Source of the DNA: Allocoprococcus comes
Lineage (GTDB): Bacteria > Bacillota > Clostridia > Lachnospirales > Lachnospiraceae
Reading direction: 5' to 3'
NCBI RefSeq assembly: GCF_013300725.1
Contig: NZ_JAAIMM010000016.1
Span: 25,074 to 89,073 of the forward strand
Length of the DNA: 64,000 bases
Part shown: piece after piece, positions 9,046 through 17,604 of the stretch
Numbering within the stretch: position 1 is the stretch's first letter
Layout of the letters: the number at the start of each line of letters is the position of its first letter
Translations under genes and position numbers: made by a program
The notes under the pieces: generated by a model
Database searches by the model: none
What the model saw: the letters and a program-made list of their open reading frames with translations, nothing else
Told to the model about the DNA's origin: nothing

Positions 9046-10662
9046 TTATCTCACTTTGTTCAAACATTCCTGCACTTCCAGCAACGCCTTCAAATCATAA
9101 TAAGAAGGATTCATCTGATGCAGTTTTTTCCCAGTCTTTTTTTCATAAGTTTCAAATGTTCCGCACGTAAAAATTGTAACCTGTAAAGGATCCATTCCCA
9201 GGATTTTCTTCAAGTCACGGTAATCCTGATCAATATATTTAAAATATGTACTCAGTAACTCTTTTAAAATATCGGCGCTCATGGCACTGTTCAGCAAGGA
9301 TTCCCGTTCCAGTTCTACATACATATGCAGATATGGGCGGTTCTGTTCATTATATTCCTTTGCCGCAACCCAGTTTGTGATCGGGAGCTTTGACAGACGA
9401 ATGACATTTCGGATCCCATTTTCTGAAATCCTTGTAAATCCTGCTATATCAATAATCCATGGTACCCGGTCCACATATTCAAAACGTGGGATCTGTGTTT
9501 CATCTTCCCTGTTTTCCAGTCCAACGCACCGGTACATATCACCACAGCGATATCTCGCGAATGCACCGCCTTTCAAAATCGTAAATACGAGCTCATATTT
9601 TTCTCCCGGCTGGACTTCATCCATCAGATATGTCGGCGGAATATAAGACGGATCTTCATGATTTTTCAACATATCCTTCTCTGTGATAAATTCATAAAAT
9701 GCCGTATCCGGGAAGAAATACATTCCTTTTCTCGTCCAGGTCTCCGTCCCCATTATAGATGGTTCCGTACCGGCAAACAATTCCATCGGCCGGATTCCCC
9801 AGAGTTCTTCCAGATCATCTTTATAGCACTGATTGTCCGTACCTGCTACCATGAACCCTTTCAAATGGAATAAATCCTTTGGGAGTAATTGCCGGTTCTC
9901 CTTTTTGCAGCGGTATTTTGCCTGTATCATACGGAAGATCATATGCGGTCTGCATTTCAGAAGACTTGATAGTTGGATACCGCCGCCACCGGTCATCGAA
10001 GAAAGGCTCAGACTTACCGCATAAGCCACACTTCCAAGACCAAAGAAAAATCCCAGATCTTTTTTCATCGCCATTTTAAATCCCAGCTTGTTTCGTTCGC
10101 TAAAACTCATATTCACAGCATCTTTTACTGCCGGAAGAAACTCGATATCGATTTCTTCCCCGAGTGCCAGTGGGAAAAGTCCGGTAGCATACGGAAGCGG
10201 TGCCAGCGCATACAGAAATTTGTCCGTAGAAGCAACATCAAAAGAACCCTTTTTCCTGCTGGTCGATAAAATCAGACATGCTGTCACATTATTCCGGTAG
10301 GTATCCAGCATACTTCTTGTATATGGTGCAACCTTAATCGGATGTTTCCCGCCTTCCCAGGTTGTCTGAATCCAGATCACCGGATTCCCCGGAAGCATAT
10401 CAGGCTGCTTGGTCAGAAGAATGTCTGCGTAATCTTCATACTCCGTCAGCGGTACCATTTTGCGGAATTCATCCAGATTTCGGGGATGTTTTCCTTTCAA
10501 AATCGACTGTCCAAGTCCACAGTTACTCCACAGCTGGATCTGTTCTTCCATCAGCCGCCGCTGGATTTTCATGTAACCGTCCATCGACAGATCCAGAAAT
10601 CCACAGTACTGCTGCCATATTTCATTATACTGTTGTTTTTTTAATTTTTCTTTTAAATTCAT
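9046..10662 (-). CDS. GH3-family acyl-acid amido synthetase-like protein
   Basis: A 538-residue soluble protein of the GH3 auxin-responsive promoter family: an adenylate-forming fold with an N-terminal PLTEYEDYADILL segment, the ATP/substrate loop TSRKKGSFD (the counterpart of the SGTTxG region), GTDNQCYKDDLEELWG, and a C-terminal YRCGDMYRCVG followed by FEYVDRVPWIIDIAGF. Plant GH3 enzymes conjugate amino acids to acyl acids such as jasmonate or auxin; bacterial members are little studied and the substrate here is unknown. The frame is open from a TTG at 10683, but no ribosome site serves it; GGAG lies 12 bases before ATG 10662 (MNLKEKL), chosen here. It sits between an ICMT-like methyltransferase and the sensor gene in one operon. 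Confidence 0.75.
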   Translation of the reverse strand: MNLKEKLKKQQYNEIWQQYCGFLDLSMDGYMKIQRRLMEEQIQLWSNCGLGQSILKGKHPRNLDEFRKMVPLTEYEDYADILLTKQPDMLPGNPVIWIQTTWEGGKHPIKVAPYTRSMLDTYRNNVTACLILSTSRKKGSFDVASTDKFLYALAPLPYATGLFPLALGEEIDIEFLPAVKDAVNMSFSERNKLGFKMAMKKDLGFFFGLGSVAYAVSLSLSSMTGGGGIQLSSLLKCRPHMIFRMIQAKYRCKKENRQLLPKDLFHLKGFMVAGTDNQCYKDDLEELWGIRPMELFAGTEPSIMGTETWTRKGMYFFPDTAFYEFITEKDMLKNHEDPSYIPPTYLMDEVQPGEKYELVFTILKGGAFARYRCGDMYRCVGLENREDETQIPRFEYVDRVPWIIDIAGFTRISENGIRNVIRLSKLPITNWVAAKEYNEQNRPYLHMYVELERESLLNSAMSADILKELLSTYFKYIDQDYRDLKKILGMDPLQVTIFTCGTFETYEKKTGKKLHQMNPSYYDLKALLEVQECLNKVR

Positions 10663-10679
10663 AGACTGTCCGCTCCAGA

Positions 10680-11252
10680 TCAATCATTTTTTCTGATAGT
10701 ACGCAGGCACACCAGTATACTTTTTCTGTTCGGTATCAGAAACGGCGTACTTTGCTGATATTCTTTATAGTTAAAAAATGTCCGTGGGAATGTCCACAGA
10801 TCCTGAAAAATAATATACAGATAATTCCAGAAAATCATGAGTAAAAAATAAATCCCATGCTTCCATCCACCGACCATTCCCCACATGCACAGATACGCTC
10901 CTGCAAACCATAAAACACCAGGATGGCGGCATAATCCATACATACCTTCCGTATAAGCCGCACGCAGTTTATTTTCTTCACAATAGGTTTCTTCAAAGGG
11001 AAGCGCAAAAAACAACGTATAAATGAGCAGACAAAGGAAAAGGAATCCTCCTAATCCAAATCCGATCATTGTTCCAATCTTTCGATGGCAGCTCCCCCAT
11101 GCTGCATAAAGCTCTGCAATCAGCGATACTACAACGAGAATACTCCCAGCTGCAAAAAATTTTTGTAATACTGCATTCTTCATCCGAACACTGTTGATAT
11201 CATAAATAAAATACAGAATAAATCCTGTACTTCCTAGTATAAACTGCCACAT
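10680..11252 (-). CDS. isoprenylcysteine carboxyl methyltransferase/PEMT-like membrane protein
   Basis: A membrane protein of about 190 residues with five or so hydrophobic segments. The C-terminal half has YGLCRHPGVLWF and later FPRTFFNYKEYQQSTPFLIP, matching the RHP and the E/F-Y-x-x-Y-x-x-x-(T/V)-P-x-F-(I/L)-P pattern of the ICMT/PEMT/NnrU membrane methyltransferase group. A GTG at 11303 and an ATG at 11264 also open this frame, but GGAGAG sits four bases before the ATG at 11252 (MWQFILGS), and a perfect palindrome occupies the region between the candidate starts, so 11252 is preferred. First gene of the operon with GH3 and the sensor. Acceptor unknown. Confidence 0.65.
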   Translation of the reverse strand: MWQFILGSTGFILYFIYDINSVRMKNAVLQKFFAAGSILVVVSLIAELYAAWGSCHRKIGTMIGFGLGGFLFLCLLIYTLFFALPFEETYCEENKLRAAYTEGMYGLCRHPGVLWFAGAYLCMWGMVGGWKHGIYFLLMIFWNYLYIIFQDLWTFPRTFFNYKEYQQSTPFLIPNRKSILVCLRTIRKND

Positions 11253-11265
11253 TTTTCTCTCCATG

Positions 11266-11289
11266 ATTTGTGCATTATTATGCACAAAT
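11266..11289. promoter_or_regulatory. perfect palindrome (putative operator or RNA hairpin) in the 5' UTR of the ICMT-GH3 operon
   Basis: Ten-base perfect arms, ATTTGTGCAT and ATGCACAAAT, flank a 4-base centre. It lies about 13-36 bases after the expected transcription start and just before the GGAGAG ribosome site. It could be a repressor operator; as RNA it could also shield the ribosome site. Confidence 0.6.
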
Positions 11290-11308
11290 ACCTTTTCACG
11301 CACTCTAA

Positions 11309-11337
11309 ATTATAATAAAAGCTACTATAAATTGCAA
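11309..11337 (-). promoter_or_regulatory. promoter of the ICMT-GH3-sensor operon
   Basis: Minus strand: -35 TTGCAA (11332-11337), 17-base spacer, -10 TATAAT (11309-11314). Confidence 0.75.
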
Positions 11338-11445
11338 CCAAAAAATGTCTTCCCTTTCCCCTTTTTTCAAAAACATTACCATATCATTACATTTTTTACA
11401 AATTCCACTTTTGCTTTAAATAGTATACCATCATTTGATTCTATC

Positions 11446-11454
11446 TGATACAAT
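11446..11454 (+). promoter_or_regulatory. extended -10 promoter for the GH13 gene
   Basis: TGATACAAT fits an extended -10 (TGnTATAAT). No good -35 is seen 17 bases upstream. The ATG follows about 50 bases downstream. Confidence 0.45.
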
Positions 11455-11505
11455 AGATGTATGGGATTTTTATCCAAATTTTGACTAAAAGGCAGGTACT
11501 AAAAT

Positions 11506-12810
11506 ATGTGGGCTTATGAAGGAATTTTTTATCAGATCTATCCAATTGGATTCTGTGGCGCTCCGACCGCAAATGACGGCAAAACCGTATCCCGGATTTT
11601 AAAATTAAAGGACTGGAGCAGTTATCTGGAATCCTTAGGTATCTCTTCTATATTATTAAATCCAATTTTCGAATCAGACAATCATGGTTATGATACCAGG
11701 GATTATAAAAAAATCGACTGCCGTCTCGGAACCAATGAAGATTTCGCAGAAGTATGCAAAGATCTCCATGCACACAATGTAAAAATCGTTCTTGACGGTG
11801 TGTTTAATCACGTAGGACGCGGCTTCTGGGCATTTAAGGATGTACAGGAAAAGAAATGGGATTCTCCATACAAGGACTGGTTCTGCATCAATTTTGACGG
11901 TAATTCCTGTTATAATGATGGATTCTGGTATGAGGGATGGGAAGGACATTTTGAACTGGTCAAACTGAATCTTGCCAATCCTGCTGTTGTAGATTATCTC
12001 CTGGAATGTGTAAAAGGCTGGATCGATGAATTTGACATCGACGGTCTCCGGCTTGATGTTGCATACTGCCTGGACCGCAATTTTATGAAACGTCTGCGCA
12101 GTTTCTGCCAGGAATTAAAACCTGACTTTGCCCTGATCGGAGAGGTTCTCTTCGGGGACTACAATCAGATCGTCAATGACGAACTGCTGCACAGCTGCAC
12201 CAACTATGAATGCTATAAAGGTATTTATTCCAGCTTCAACAGCATGAACATGTTTGAGATTGCGCACTCTCTGAATCGTCAGTACGGACCGGAACAATGG
12301 TGCATTTACCGCGGAAAACATCTGATGTCTTTTGTTGACAACCACGATGTAACCCGAATTGCAAGTATCCTGACCAACAAGAACCACCTGCCGCTGACTT
12401 ACGGACTTCTTCTTGGTATGCCGGGTGTTCCTTGTATTTATTATGGAAGTGAATGGGGTGAGGAAGGGGTAAAAGCACCAAATAATGACTACGCCCTTCG
12501 TCCATGCTTTGAAGAACCAAAGCCAAATGAACTGACCGAAGAGATCAAAAAAATGATCCACGTCAGAACCGGAAGCAATGCACTCTGCCACGGAAGCTAC
12601 CGTAATGTTGTCCTGACCAACCATCAGCTCATCTTTGAGCGTCGGACTGATGATGAACGGATGCTGGTTGCGATCAATGCATCGGACGCACCGTTTACTG
12701 CGCACAATGGAGAACTCGGAGGCACAATGACCGACCTGCTCACCGGAAATGAAATCCAGATGAACGGACAGCTCGAAATACCACCATACAGTGTGCAGTA
12801 TCTGAAATAA
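11506..12810 (+). CDS. glycoside hydrolase family 13 alpha-amylase-type enzyme, intracellular
   Basis: A 434-residue protein without signal peptide, starting MWAYEGIFYQIYPIGFCG. The (beta/alpha)8 barrel motifs are all visible: region I DGVFNHVG (about 101-108), region II GLRLDVAYCLD with the nucleophile Asp, region III ALIGEVLFGDY with the acid/base Glu, and region IV SFVDNHDVTR with the third catalytic Asp. A short beta-rich C-terminal domain follows. GH13 members act on alpha-glucans; the size, lack of N-domain and cytoplasmic location suggest a maltodextrin/maltooligosaccharide hydrolase or transferase, not a secreted amylase. It is monocistronic, transcribed away from the ICMT-GH3 operon, and ends at a bidirectional terminator. 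Exact specificity cannot be read from sequence. Confidence 0.85.
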   Translation: MWAYEGIFYQIYPIGFCGAPTANDGKTVSRILKLKDWSSYLESLGISSILLNPIFESDNHGYDTRDYKKIDCRLGTNEDFAEVCKDLHAHNVKIVLDGVFNHVGRGFWAFKDVQEKKWDSPYKDWFCINFDGNSCYNDGFWYEGWEGHFELVKLNLANPAVVDYLLECVKGWIDEFDIDGLRLDVAYCLDRNFMKRLRSFCQELKPDFALIGEVLFGDYNQIVNDELLHSCTNYECYKGIYSSFNSMNMFEIAHSLNRQYGPEQWCIYRGKHLMSFVDNHDVTRIASILTNKNHLPLTYGLLLGMPGVPCIYYGSEWGEEGVKAPNNDYALRPCFEEPKPNELTEEIKKMIHVRTGSNALCHGSYRNVVLTNHQLIFERRTDDERMLVAINASDAPFTAHNGELGGTMTDLLTGNEIQMNGQLEIPPYSVQYLK

Positions 12811-12823
12811 AACTTTTTCTTCC

Positions 12824-12880
12824 TAAAAAACCGGGAGAGATGACTTTTCCAACAAGTCATCTCTCCCAGTTTCTTTTTTA
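12824..12880. terminator. bidirectional terminator between the GH13 gene and maf
   Basis: Fourteen-base perfect arms GGGAGAGATGACTT and AAGTCATCTCTCCC (12833-12867) around a 7-base loop, with a T-rich tract on each strand (TTTCTTTTTT on plus, TTTTTTAGG on minus). It serves both convergent units. Confidence 0.9.
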
Positions 12881-13480
12881 ATAAATATATTCCTTCATTT
12901 CCTGATAAACTCTCGCAAGAGGAAGACCCACGATCGTATTATAATCGCCTTCAATCCCACGGATATACATGCCAAATGCACCCTGGATCCCGTAGGCTCC
13001 TGCCTTGTCCATCGGCTCTCCTGTTGCAATATATTCCCGGATTTCTTCCTTGCACATCGGATATACATGCACATCACTGCATTCATGAAATGTCTTCCGG
13101 ATCTTTTTCCCATCCTTCTTTATCAGAAGTGTAACACCGGTGTAAACCTGATGCGCTTTTCCCTGAAGCATGGAAATCATCTGATATGCCTCTTCTTTAT
13201 CCTTTGGCTTTCCGAGAATCTTTCCATCTGCTGCAACCACCGTATCCGAACCGATCACCAGAAAATCCCCTGCATTTTTCTTTTCATACTGCTGGTAGAC
13301 ATCTTCTGCTTTCTGCGCAGAAAGTTCTTCCACAACCTGGCTTGGAACCTGGGATGTAATTACTTCCTCACTGTGTGACGGCATGACTACATGCTTTATA
13401 TTTCCCTGTTCCAGCAGTTCTGTCCTGCGCGGTGATGCAGAGGCCAGAACTACAGTCAGCTTCTGTATTCTACTACACAT
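12878..13480 (-). CDS. maf: Maf family nucleotide pyrophosphatase
   Basis: A 200-residue protein with the Maf/Ham1-fold signature LASASPRRTELLEQG near the N-terminus, IGSDTVVAADGKILGKPKD in the middle (the Asp serving as catalytic base) and a C-terminal GDYNTIVGLPL motif. Maf proteins hydrolyse dTTP/UTP or modified nucleotides to monophosphates; some arrest septation when overexpressed. The start is ATG 13480 with AGAGGA about 9 bases upstream. It is the last gene of tyrS-flavin reductase-maf, 3 bases after the preceding stop codon. Confidence 0.92.
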   Translation of the reverse strand: MCSRIQKLTVVLASASPRRTELLEQGNIKHVVMPSHSEEVITSQVPSQVVEELSAQKAEDVYQQYEKKNAGDFLVIGSDTVVAADGKILGKPKDKEEAYQMISMLQGKAHQVYTGVTLLIKKDGKKIRKTFHECSDVHVYPMCKEEIREYIATGEPMDKAGAYGIQGAFGMYIRGIEGDYNTIVGLPLARVYQEMKEYIY

Positions 13481-13483
13481 AGA

Positions 13484-13993
13484 TTAATCCTCTTTCACAA
13501 GAATCTTCTTAATTTCTCCCATATACATGTTATGCATATCTTTGTCAGCATACCATTTGTCAAGATTCTCTTTCTCAACAAAATTTTCTTCTCCCATGCG
13601 CTGTACATAAACCTTCTTGCATACAAAGATCATTTTTGCTTCTTCAAACGCAACTGTTCCATCTACATAATATGGTGTCAGACCGGCTTCCTTAATCTTA
13701 TCTTCGTCCCTTCCGGAAACTCTTCCACAGAGATTTAATGCTTCTCTCTGCTCTTCTCCAAAGAATGCCAGTGTAAAATAATCTTCTCTGTCCACAAATT
13801 CTTTGGTATAACGGGAATCACGGATATAGGCTGTTGCAGTTGGTTTTCCCCACATGATTCCAACACCGCCCCAACTTGCAGTCATGGTGTTGCATTTTTC
13901 TTCATTTCCTGCTGTAATGAGCATCCACTGTTTTCCGATCAGATCAAATGGATTCTCTTTTACTTCTTCTGATTTTATTTCTACAAAACTCAT
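13484..13993 (-). CDS. flavin reductase family protein (DIM6/NTAB-like)
   Basis: A 169-residue protein with the split-barrel FMN-binding fold: MLITAGNEEKCNTMTASWGG near residues 24-43 is the typical FMN phosphate-binding N-terminal segment, followed by PTATAYIRDSRYTKEFV and FTLAFFGEEQREAL. Members reduce free flavin or bind FMN in uncharacterised redox roles; no fused second domain is present. It lies 12 bases after tyrS with GAGGGA ahead of the ATG, and is therefore under the tyrosine T-box. The reason for coupling with tyrS is not evident. Confidence 0.88.
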   Translation of the reverse strand: MSFVEIKSEEVKENPFDLIGKQWMLITAGNEEKCNTMTASWGGVGIMWGKPTATAYIRDSRYTKEFVDREDYFTLAFFGEEQREALNLCGRVSGRDEDKIKEAGLTPYYVDGTVAFEEAKMIFVCKKVYVQRMGEENFVEKENLDKWYADKDMHNMYMGEIKKILVKED

Positions 13994-14005
13994 TCTTTTT
14001 CCCTC

Positions 14006-15229
14006 TTATTTTGCGATTACTTTACGGAAGTTCTTCTTTCCTTTTCTGACAACCTTTCCGTCACCTTCAAAGTCTGCTTTTGCAAATGTTGCTGCAATAT
14101 CAGAAACCTTTTCTCCGTCAACAGCAACTCCGCCCTGCTGTACAGCACGGCGTGCTTCTGACTTGGAAGCAACCAGTCCACTCTTGTGAAGCAGTGTCAG
14201 GATATCGATAGTTCCATCTGCAAAATCTTCATCAGAAAGCTCTTCGGTCGGCATATCTGCTGCATTTCCTGAGCTGAACAGTGCACGTGCACCTTCCTGT
14301 GCCTTCGTAGCTTCTTCTTCGCCGTGAACCAGTTTTGTCAGTTCGAATGCAAGGATTTCTTTTGCTGTGTTAAGCTGTGCACCTTCCCATTTGTCCATCT
14401 CATCAATCTGCTCAAGTGGAAGGAATGTGAGCATACGCAGGCATTTCAGAACGTCTGCATCTGCCACATTTCTCCAGTACTGGTAGAATTCGAACGGAGA
14501 CGTTTTTTCCGGATCAAGCCATACAGCACCGGACTGTGTCTTACCCATCTTCTTACCTTCTGAGTTGAGAAGCAGAGTAATTGTCATTGCACTTGCATCC
14601 TTACCAAGCTTACGACGGATCAGTTCTGTACCACCAAGCATGTTGCTCCACTGGTCATCTCCACCAAACTGAAGGTTACAGCCGTATTTCTGGTATAACA
14701 TATAGAAGTCATAGCTCTGCATGATCATGTAGTTGAATTCAAGGAAGCTCAGTCCCTTTTCCATACGCTGTTTGTAGCATTCTGCTGTCAGCATACGGTT
14801 TACGGAGAAGTGTGCTCCGACTTCACGAAGTACTTCCACATAATTCAGATCCATCAGCCAGTCTGCATTGTTTACCATCAGTGCTTTCCCGTCTGAAAAA
14901 TCAATAAAACGGCTCATCTGCTTCTTAAAGCAATCACAGTTGTGCTGAATTGTCTCAGGAGTCATCATCTGACGCATATCCGTTCTGCCAGACGGATCCC
15001 CGATCATAGCAGTACCGCCCCCGATCAGAGCGATCGGCTTATTTCCAGCCTCCTGCAGTCTCTTCATCAGACAAAGTGCCATAAAATGTCCAACATGCAG
15101 ACTGTCCGCCGTCGGGTCAAACCCAATATAAAACGTAGCCTTCCCATTATTCACCAGATCCCTAATTAACGGCTCATCCGTAACCTGTGCAATCAATCCT
15201 CTAGCCTGCAGCTCTTCATAAATACCCAT
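14006..15229 (-). CDS. tyrS: tyrosine--tRNA ligase
   Basis: A 407-residue class I aminoacyl-tRNA synthetase of the TyrRS type. [18 protein letters not shown] carries the HIGH motif (HVGH, residues 42-45), [15 protein letters not shown] follows, and [13 protein letters not shown] is the KMSKS loop in its KMGKT variant. The last 60 residues ([22 protein letters not shown]) form the C-terminal S4 RNA-binding domain. It charges tRNA-Tyr. Expression is controlled by a Tyr-specific T-box leader whose terminator ends about 350 bases before the ATG; a large palindrome fills the gap. It heads the tyrS-flavin reductase-maf operon. Confidence 0.97.
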   Translation of the reverse strand: MGIYEELQARGLIAQVTDEPLIRDLVNNGKATFYIGFDPTADSLHVGHFMALCLMKRLQEAGNKPIALIGGGTAMIGDPSGRTDMRQMMTPETIQHNCDCFKKQMSRFIDFSDGKALMVNNADWLMDLNYVEVLREVGAHFSVNRMLTAECYKQRMEKGLSFLEFNYMIMQSYDFYMLYQKYGCNLQFGGDDQWSNMLGGTELIRRKLGKDASAMTITLLLNSEGKKMGKTQSGAVWLDPEKTSPFEFYQYWRNVADADVLKCLRMLTFLPLEQIDEMDKWEGAQLNTAKEILAFELTKLVHGEEEATKAQEGARALFSSGNAADMPTEELSDEDFADGTIDILTLLHKSGLVASKSEARRAVQQGGVAVDGEKVSDIAATFAKADFEGDGKVVRKGKKNFRKVIAK

Positions 15230-15314
15230 TTCTAATCTTTCCTTTCTTTTTCAAAACCTATATCTTAGTCACAGCCAATCTTCTCCCCCGGAGACGGAGG
15301 CGGTATTCCTGTCT

Positions 15315-15578
15315 GGAACTCTTTGAAGTATTTTGGACTGTCAGCTTTTTGAAGATCTTTCCAATTGCTCTGCCTTTGCAGGGAGTTGCCTCATACTTTT
15401 TAGTTTCTGAATATTTGCGTTATCAGTAAAAATCCATCTGTCTGAGCGCAGCGAGTTATGGATTTTCACTGATGCTTTTAGCAAATCTTCAGAAACTTAG
15501 AAGTATCAGCTCCCGAAACCGCAGACAATTGGAAAAATCTTCAAAAAGCGTCCGTCCTGAACCCCTTCAATTTTTCCA
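15315..15578. repeat. long imperfect inverted repeat between T-box and tyrS (MITE-like or structured RNA)
   Basis: About 120-base arms pair around a 20-base loop (15438-15457, containing GAGCGCAGCGAG). Matching blocks from inside out: ATCAGTAAAAATCCAT with ATGGATTTTCACTGAT (15422-15437/15458-15473); AGTTTCTGA and ATTTGC with GCAAAT and CAGAAACT; CTTTTTGAAGAT (15345-15356) with ATCTTCAAAAAG (15537-15548); TTGAAG (15323-15328) with CTTCAA (15565-15570). No coding capacity is seen. Confidence 0.75.
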
Positions 15579-15580
15579 AT

Positions 15581-15876
15581 AAAAAAACCTCGTCCTCCGG
15601 CCAATCAGCCTTTAAGGACGAGGTATATTCTCTCGTGGTACCACCTTAATTCACACCCGGCTCGCACCGAATGCCTCAGTCAGTAACTAACATTACCGCA
15701 GCAGGTATAACGTCCGCCACTCCGTCACAGCTTACTTGCGCTTCCGCGCGTTCGGTGTGAAGCTCCAAGATGTATTCGCATCTGACTCTTCGTGCACCTC
15801 TCATCAACCGGTTACTTTCTGTCTGAGCCTTGTCATCTGCTACTTGTTCTCTTCATAGCCTGTAATTTTCTCTTCT
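15581..15876 (-). promoter_or_regulatory. T-box riboswitch (tRNA-Tyr) with terminator/antiterminator
   Basis: The minus strand carries the T-box core AAGGTGGTACCACGAGAG (15632-15649), followed by a terminator (15581-15625): arms CCTCGTCCT and AGGACGAGG, then TTTTTTT. Upstream lies a long stem I whose specifier region reads GCGAATACATCT; TAC at 15772-15774 is a Tyr codon. This matches the downstream tyrS. Uncharged tRNA-Tyr would stabilise the antiterminator and allow transcription. Confidence 0.93.
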
Positions 15877-15882
15877 TTTGTC

Positions 15883-15911
15883 ATACTACCGTATCCTTCA
15901 AAATTTGTCAA
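15883..15911 (-). promoter_or_regulatory. promoter of the T-box-tyrS operon
   Basis: Minus strand: -35 TTGACA (15906-15911), 17-base spacer, -10 TAGTAT (15883-15888), just upstream of the T-box stem I. Confidence 0.8.
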
Positions 15912-16002
15912 GCCGGATTTCATACCAAATTATCACAAAACAACTTTTGTCAAATCCAATTCGCAGCCTTCCATCATTTTCCGAACCACTCTCGCAGATT
16001 CC

Positions 16003-17406
16003 CTAATTCCAGAAATCCGTCTTCTGCTCCAGCTCAATATCTGCACTTTTAAACACCGGATTAACTCCCCGCTTCAACTGATCCTCATAATCCCGGATTG
16101 CCTTAAATGCCGTCCCGGACAAAATCAGGATCACCGGAATATTGATCAGAGCCATCACGCCCATCAGCACATCCGAAAGATCCCACAAAAGCGACATTTC
16201 CATACCTGCCCCCAGAAATACAACAAATGCCGATACCAGACGGAACCCTCGCATAAAATTTCTGTCTGGTTCCTTTTTATGGATATAGGTCAGAAGGTTG
16301 TCGCAATAGAAGCAATTTCCAAGCAACGTTGTAAACGCAAAAAATACCATAGCCACCGTGATAAATACCGGTCCAACTGTTCCCAGTGACTCCTGAAGGG
16401 AAGCCTGAACCCATGGCGCGCCCTGCATTTCTTTTGTCGGATCAATGCCGGATGACATACACATCATCGCTGTTGCTGTACACAGCAACAGCGTGTCGAT
16501 AAAGACAGACAGCATCTGAACCAGTCCCTGTTTGACCGGATGGCTGACGTTTGCAGAAGCGGATGCATTCGGCGCCGAACCGATTCCGGCTTCGTTGGAA
16601 TACAGCCCCCGGCGGATTCCCTGCATCATTGCGGAGCCTGCAAATGCTCCGAAAATTGCTTTGAAATCAAACGCTTCCTCAAAAATACGGAGGAACATTT
16701 CCGGTACATTGCGGATATTGATGATAACCACAATCAGCGCAATCCCGATATATGCAAGTCCCATCACCGGCACAAGCGTCGATGTCACCTTTACAATACG
16801 GCTTCCGCCGCCAAGCAGACACCATCCGGTCATAACTGCCAGAATCCCGCCAATGATCCATGGGCTTATCTTCGGATCATAAAAAGAAAATCCGGAAAAT
16901 GTAGACTGCAGATTGTAGGATGCCAGCATATTGAATCCAAACGCATAAGTCATGATCATGGCAATACAGAACACGATCGCCAGTGGTCTGCAATGCAGCG
17001 CCGCCTCGATATAATAAGCCGGACCACCATAGCATTTCCCATCCTCTCCCTTTTTCTTGTAAATCTGTGCCAGCGTACTTTCAATCAGTGCAGACGCACT
17101 TCCGATAATCGCAATCACCCACATCCAGAATACAGAACCAAATCCCCCAATACAGATTGCCGATGACACCCCGACAATATTTCCCGTTCCTACTCTCGAT
17201 GCCGTTGAAACCATAAGCGCCTGGAATGATGAGATTGCCTCTTTGTCGTCCGGCTTCTCCATCACGGACTCACAAGCTCTCTTAAATAAACGCGCCTGTG
17301 GAAATCTTGTCCGGATTGTAAAATATAAACCTGCTCCGATCAGCATAATCACCAGAAGTTTGCTGTACATAAATGAACTGACCGCCCCAATAATTTTCTG
17401 AAACAT
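16003..17406 (-). CDS. AGCS family amino acid (alanine/glycine):sodium symporter
   Basis: A 467-residue membrane protein with about 11 transmembrane segments. The segment SSFQALMVSTASRVGTGNIVGVSSAI (split: STASRVGTGNIVG) is the AGCS signature, and later RRGLYSNEAGIGSAPNA is the second conserved family block, containing substrate- and sodium-site residues in characterised homologues. AGCS proteins import alanine or glycine with Na+. Start ATG 17406 has AAAGGAAAG upstream. It is a single gene lying upstream of, and in the same direction as, the tyrS unit. I see no clear terminator in the 90 bases after it. Confidence 0.92.
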   Translation of the reverse strand: MFQKIIGAVSSFMYSKLLVIMLIGAGLYFTIRTRFPQARLFKRACESVMEKPDDKEAISSFQALMVSTASRVGTGNIVGVSSAICIGGFGSVFWMWVIAIIGSASALIESTLAQIYKKKGEDGKCYGGPAYYIEAALHCRPLAIVFCIAMIMTYAFGFNMLASYNLQSTFSGFSFYDPKISPWIIGGILAVMTGWCLLGGGSRIVKVTSTLVPVMGLAYIGIALIVVIINIRNVPEMFLRIFEEAFDFKAIFGAFAGSAMMQGIRRGLYSNEAGIGSAPNASASANVSHPVKQGLVQMLSVFIDTLLLCTATAMMCMSSGIDPTKEMQGAPWVQASLQESLGTVGPVFITVAMVFFAFTTLLGNCFYCDNLLTYIHKKEPDRNFMRGFRLVSAFVVFLGAGMEMSLLWDLSDVLMGVMALINIPVILILSGTAFKAIRDYEDQLKRGVNPVFKSADIELEQKTDFWN

Positions 17407-17554
17407 ACCTTCTTTCCTTTCTCAATGTTTTCTACCATTTTCGCAATATCTTAACGGAAACTCTCAAAATTTGCAAGCTTTTTCTATTTATTCCCTGTCA
17501 TTTCGTCCCCAATCACTTTGTAAAAATATTAATTTTTTCAAACAAAATGTCAAT

Positions 17555-17585
17555 ATAAAAAAAGCGGACAAGCAACCTGTCCGCC
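17555..17585 (-). terminator. terminator of the sugar ABC transporter operon
   Basis: Minus strand: arms GCGGACA and TGTCCGC, loop GGTTGCT region, followed by TTTTTTT; about 20 bases after the last permease stop codon. Confidence 0.85.
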
Positions 17586-17604
17586 AAATTTATACTATAT
17601 TTTT

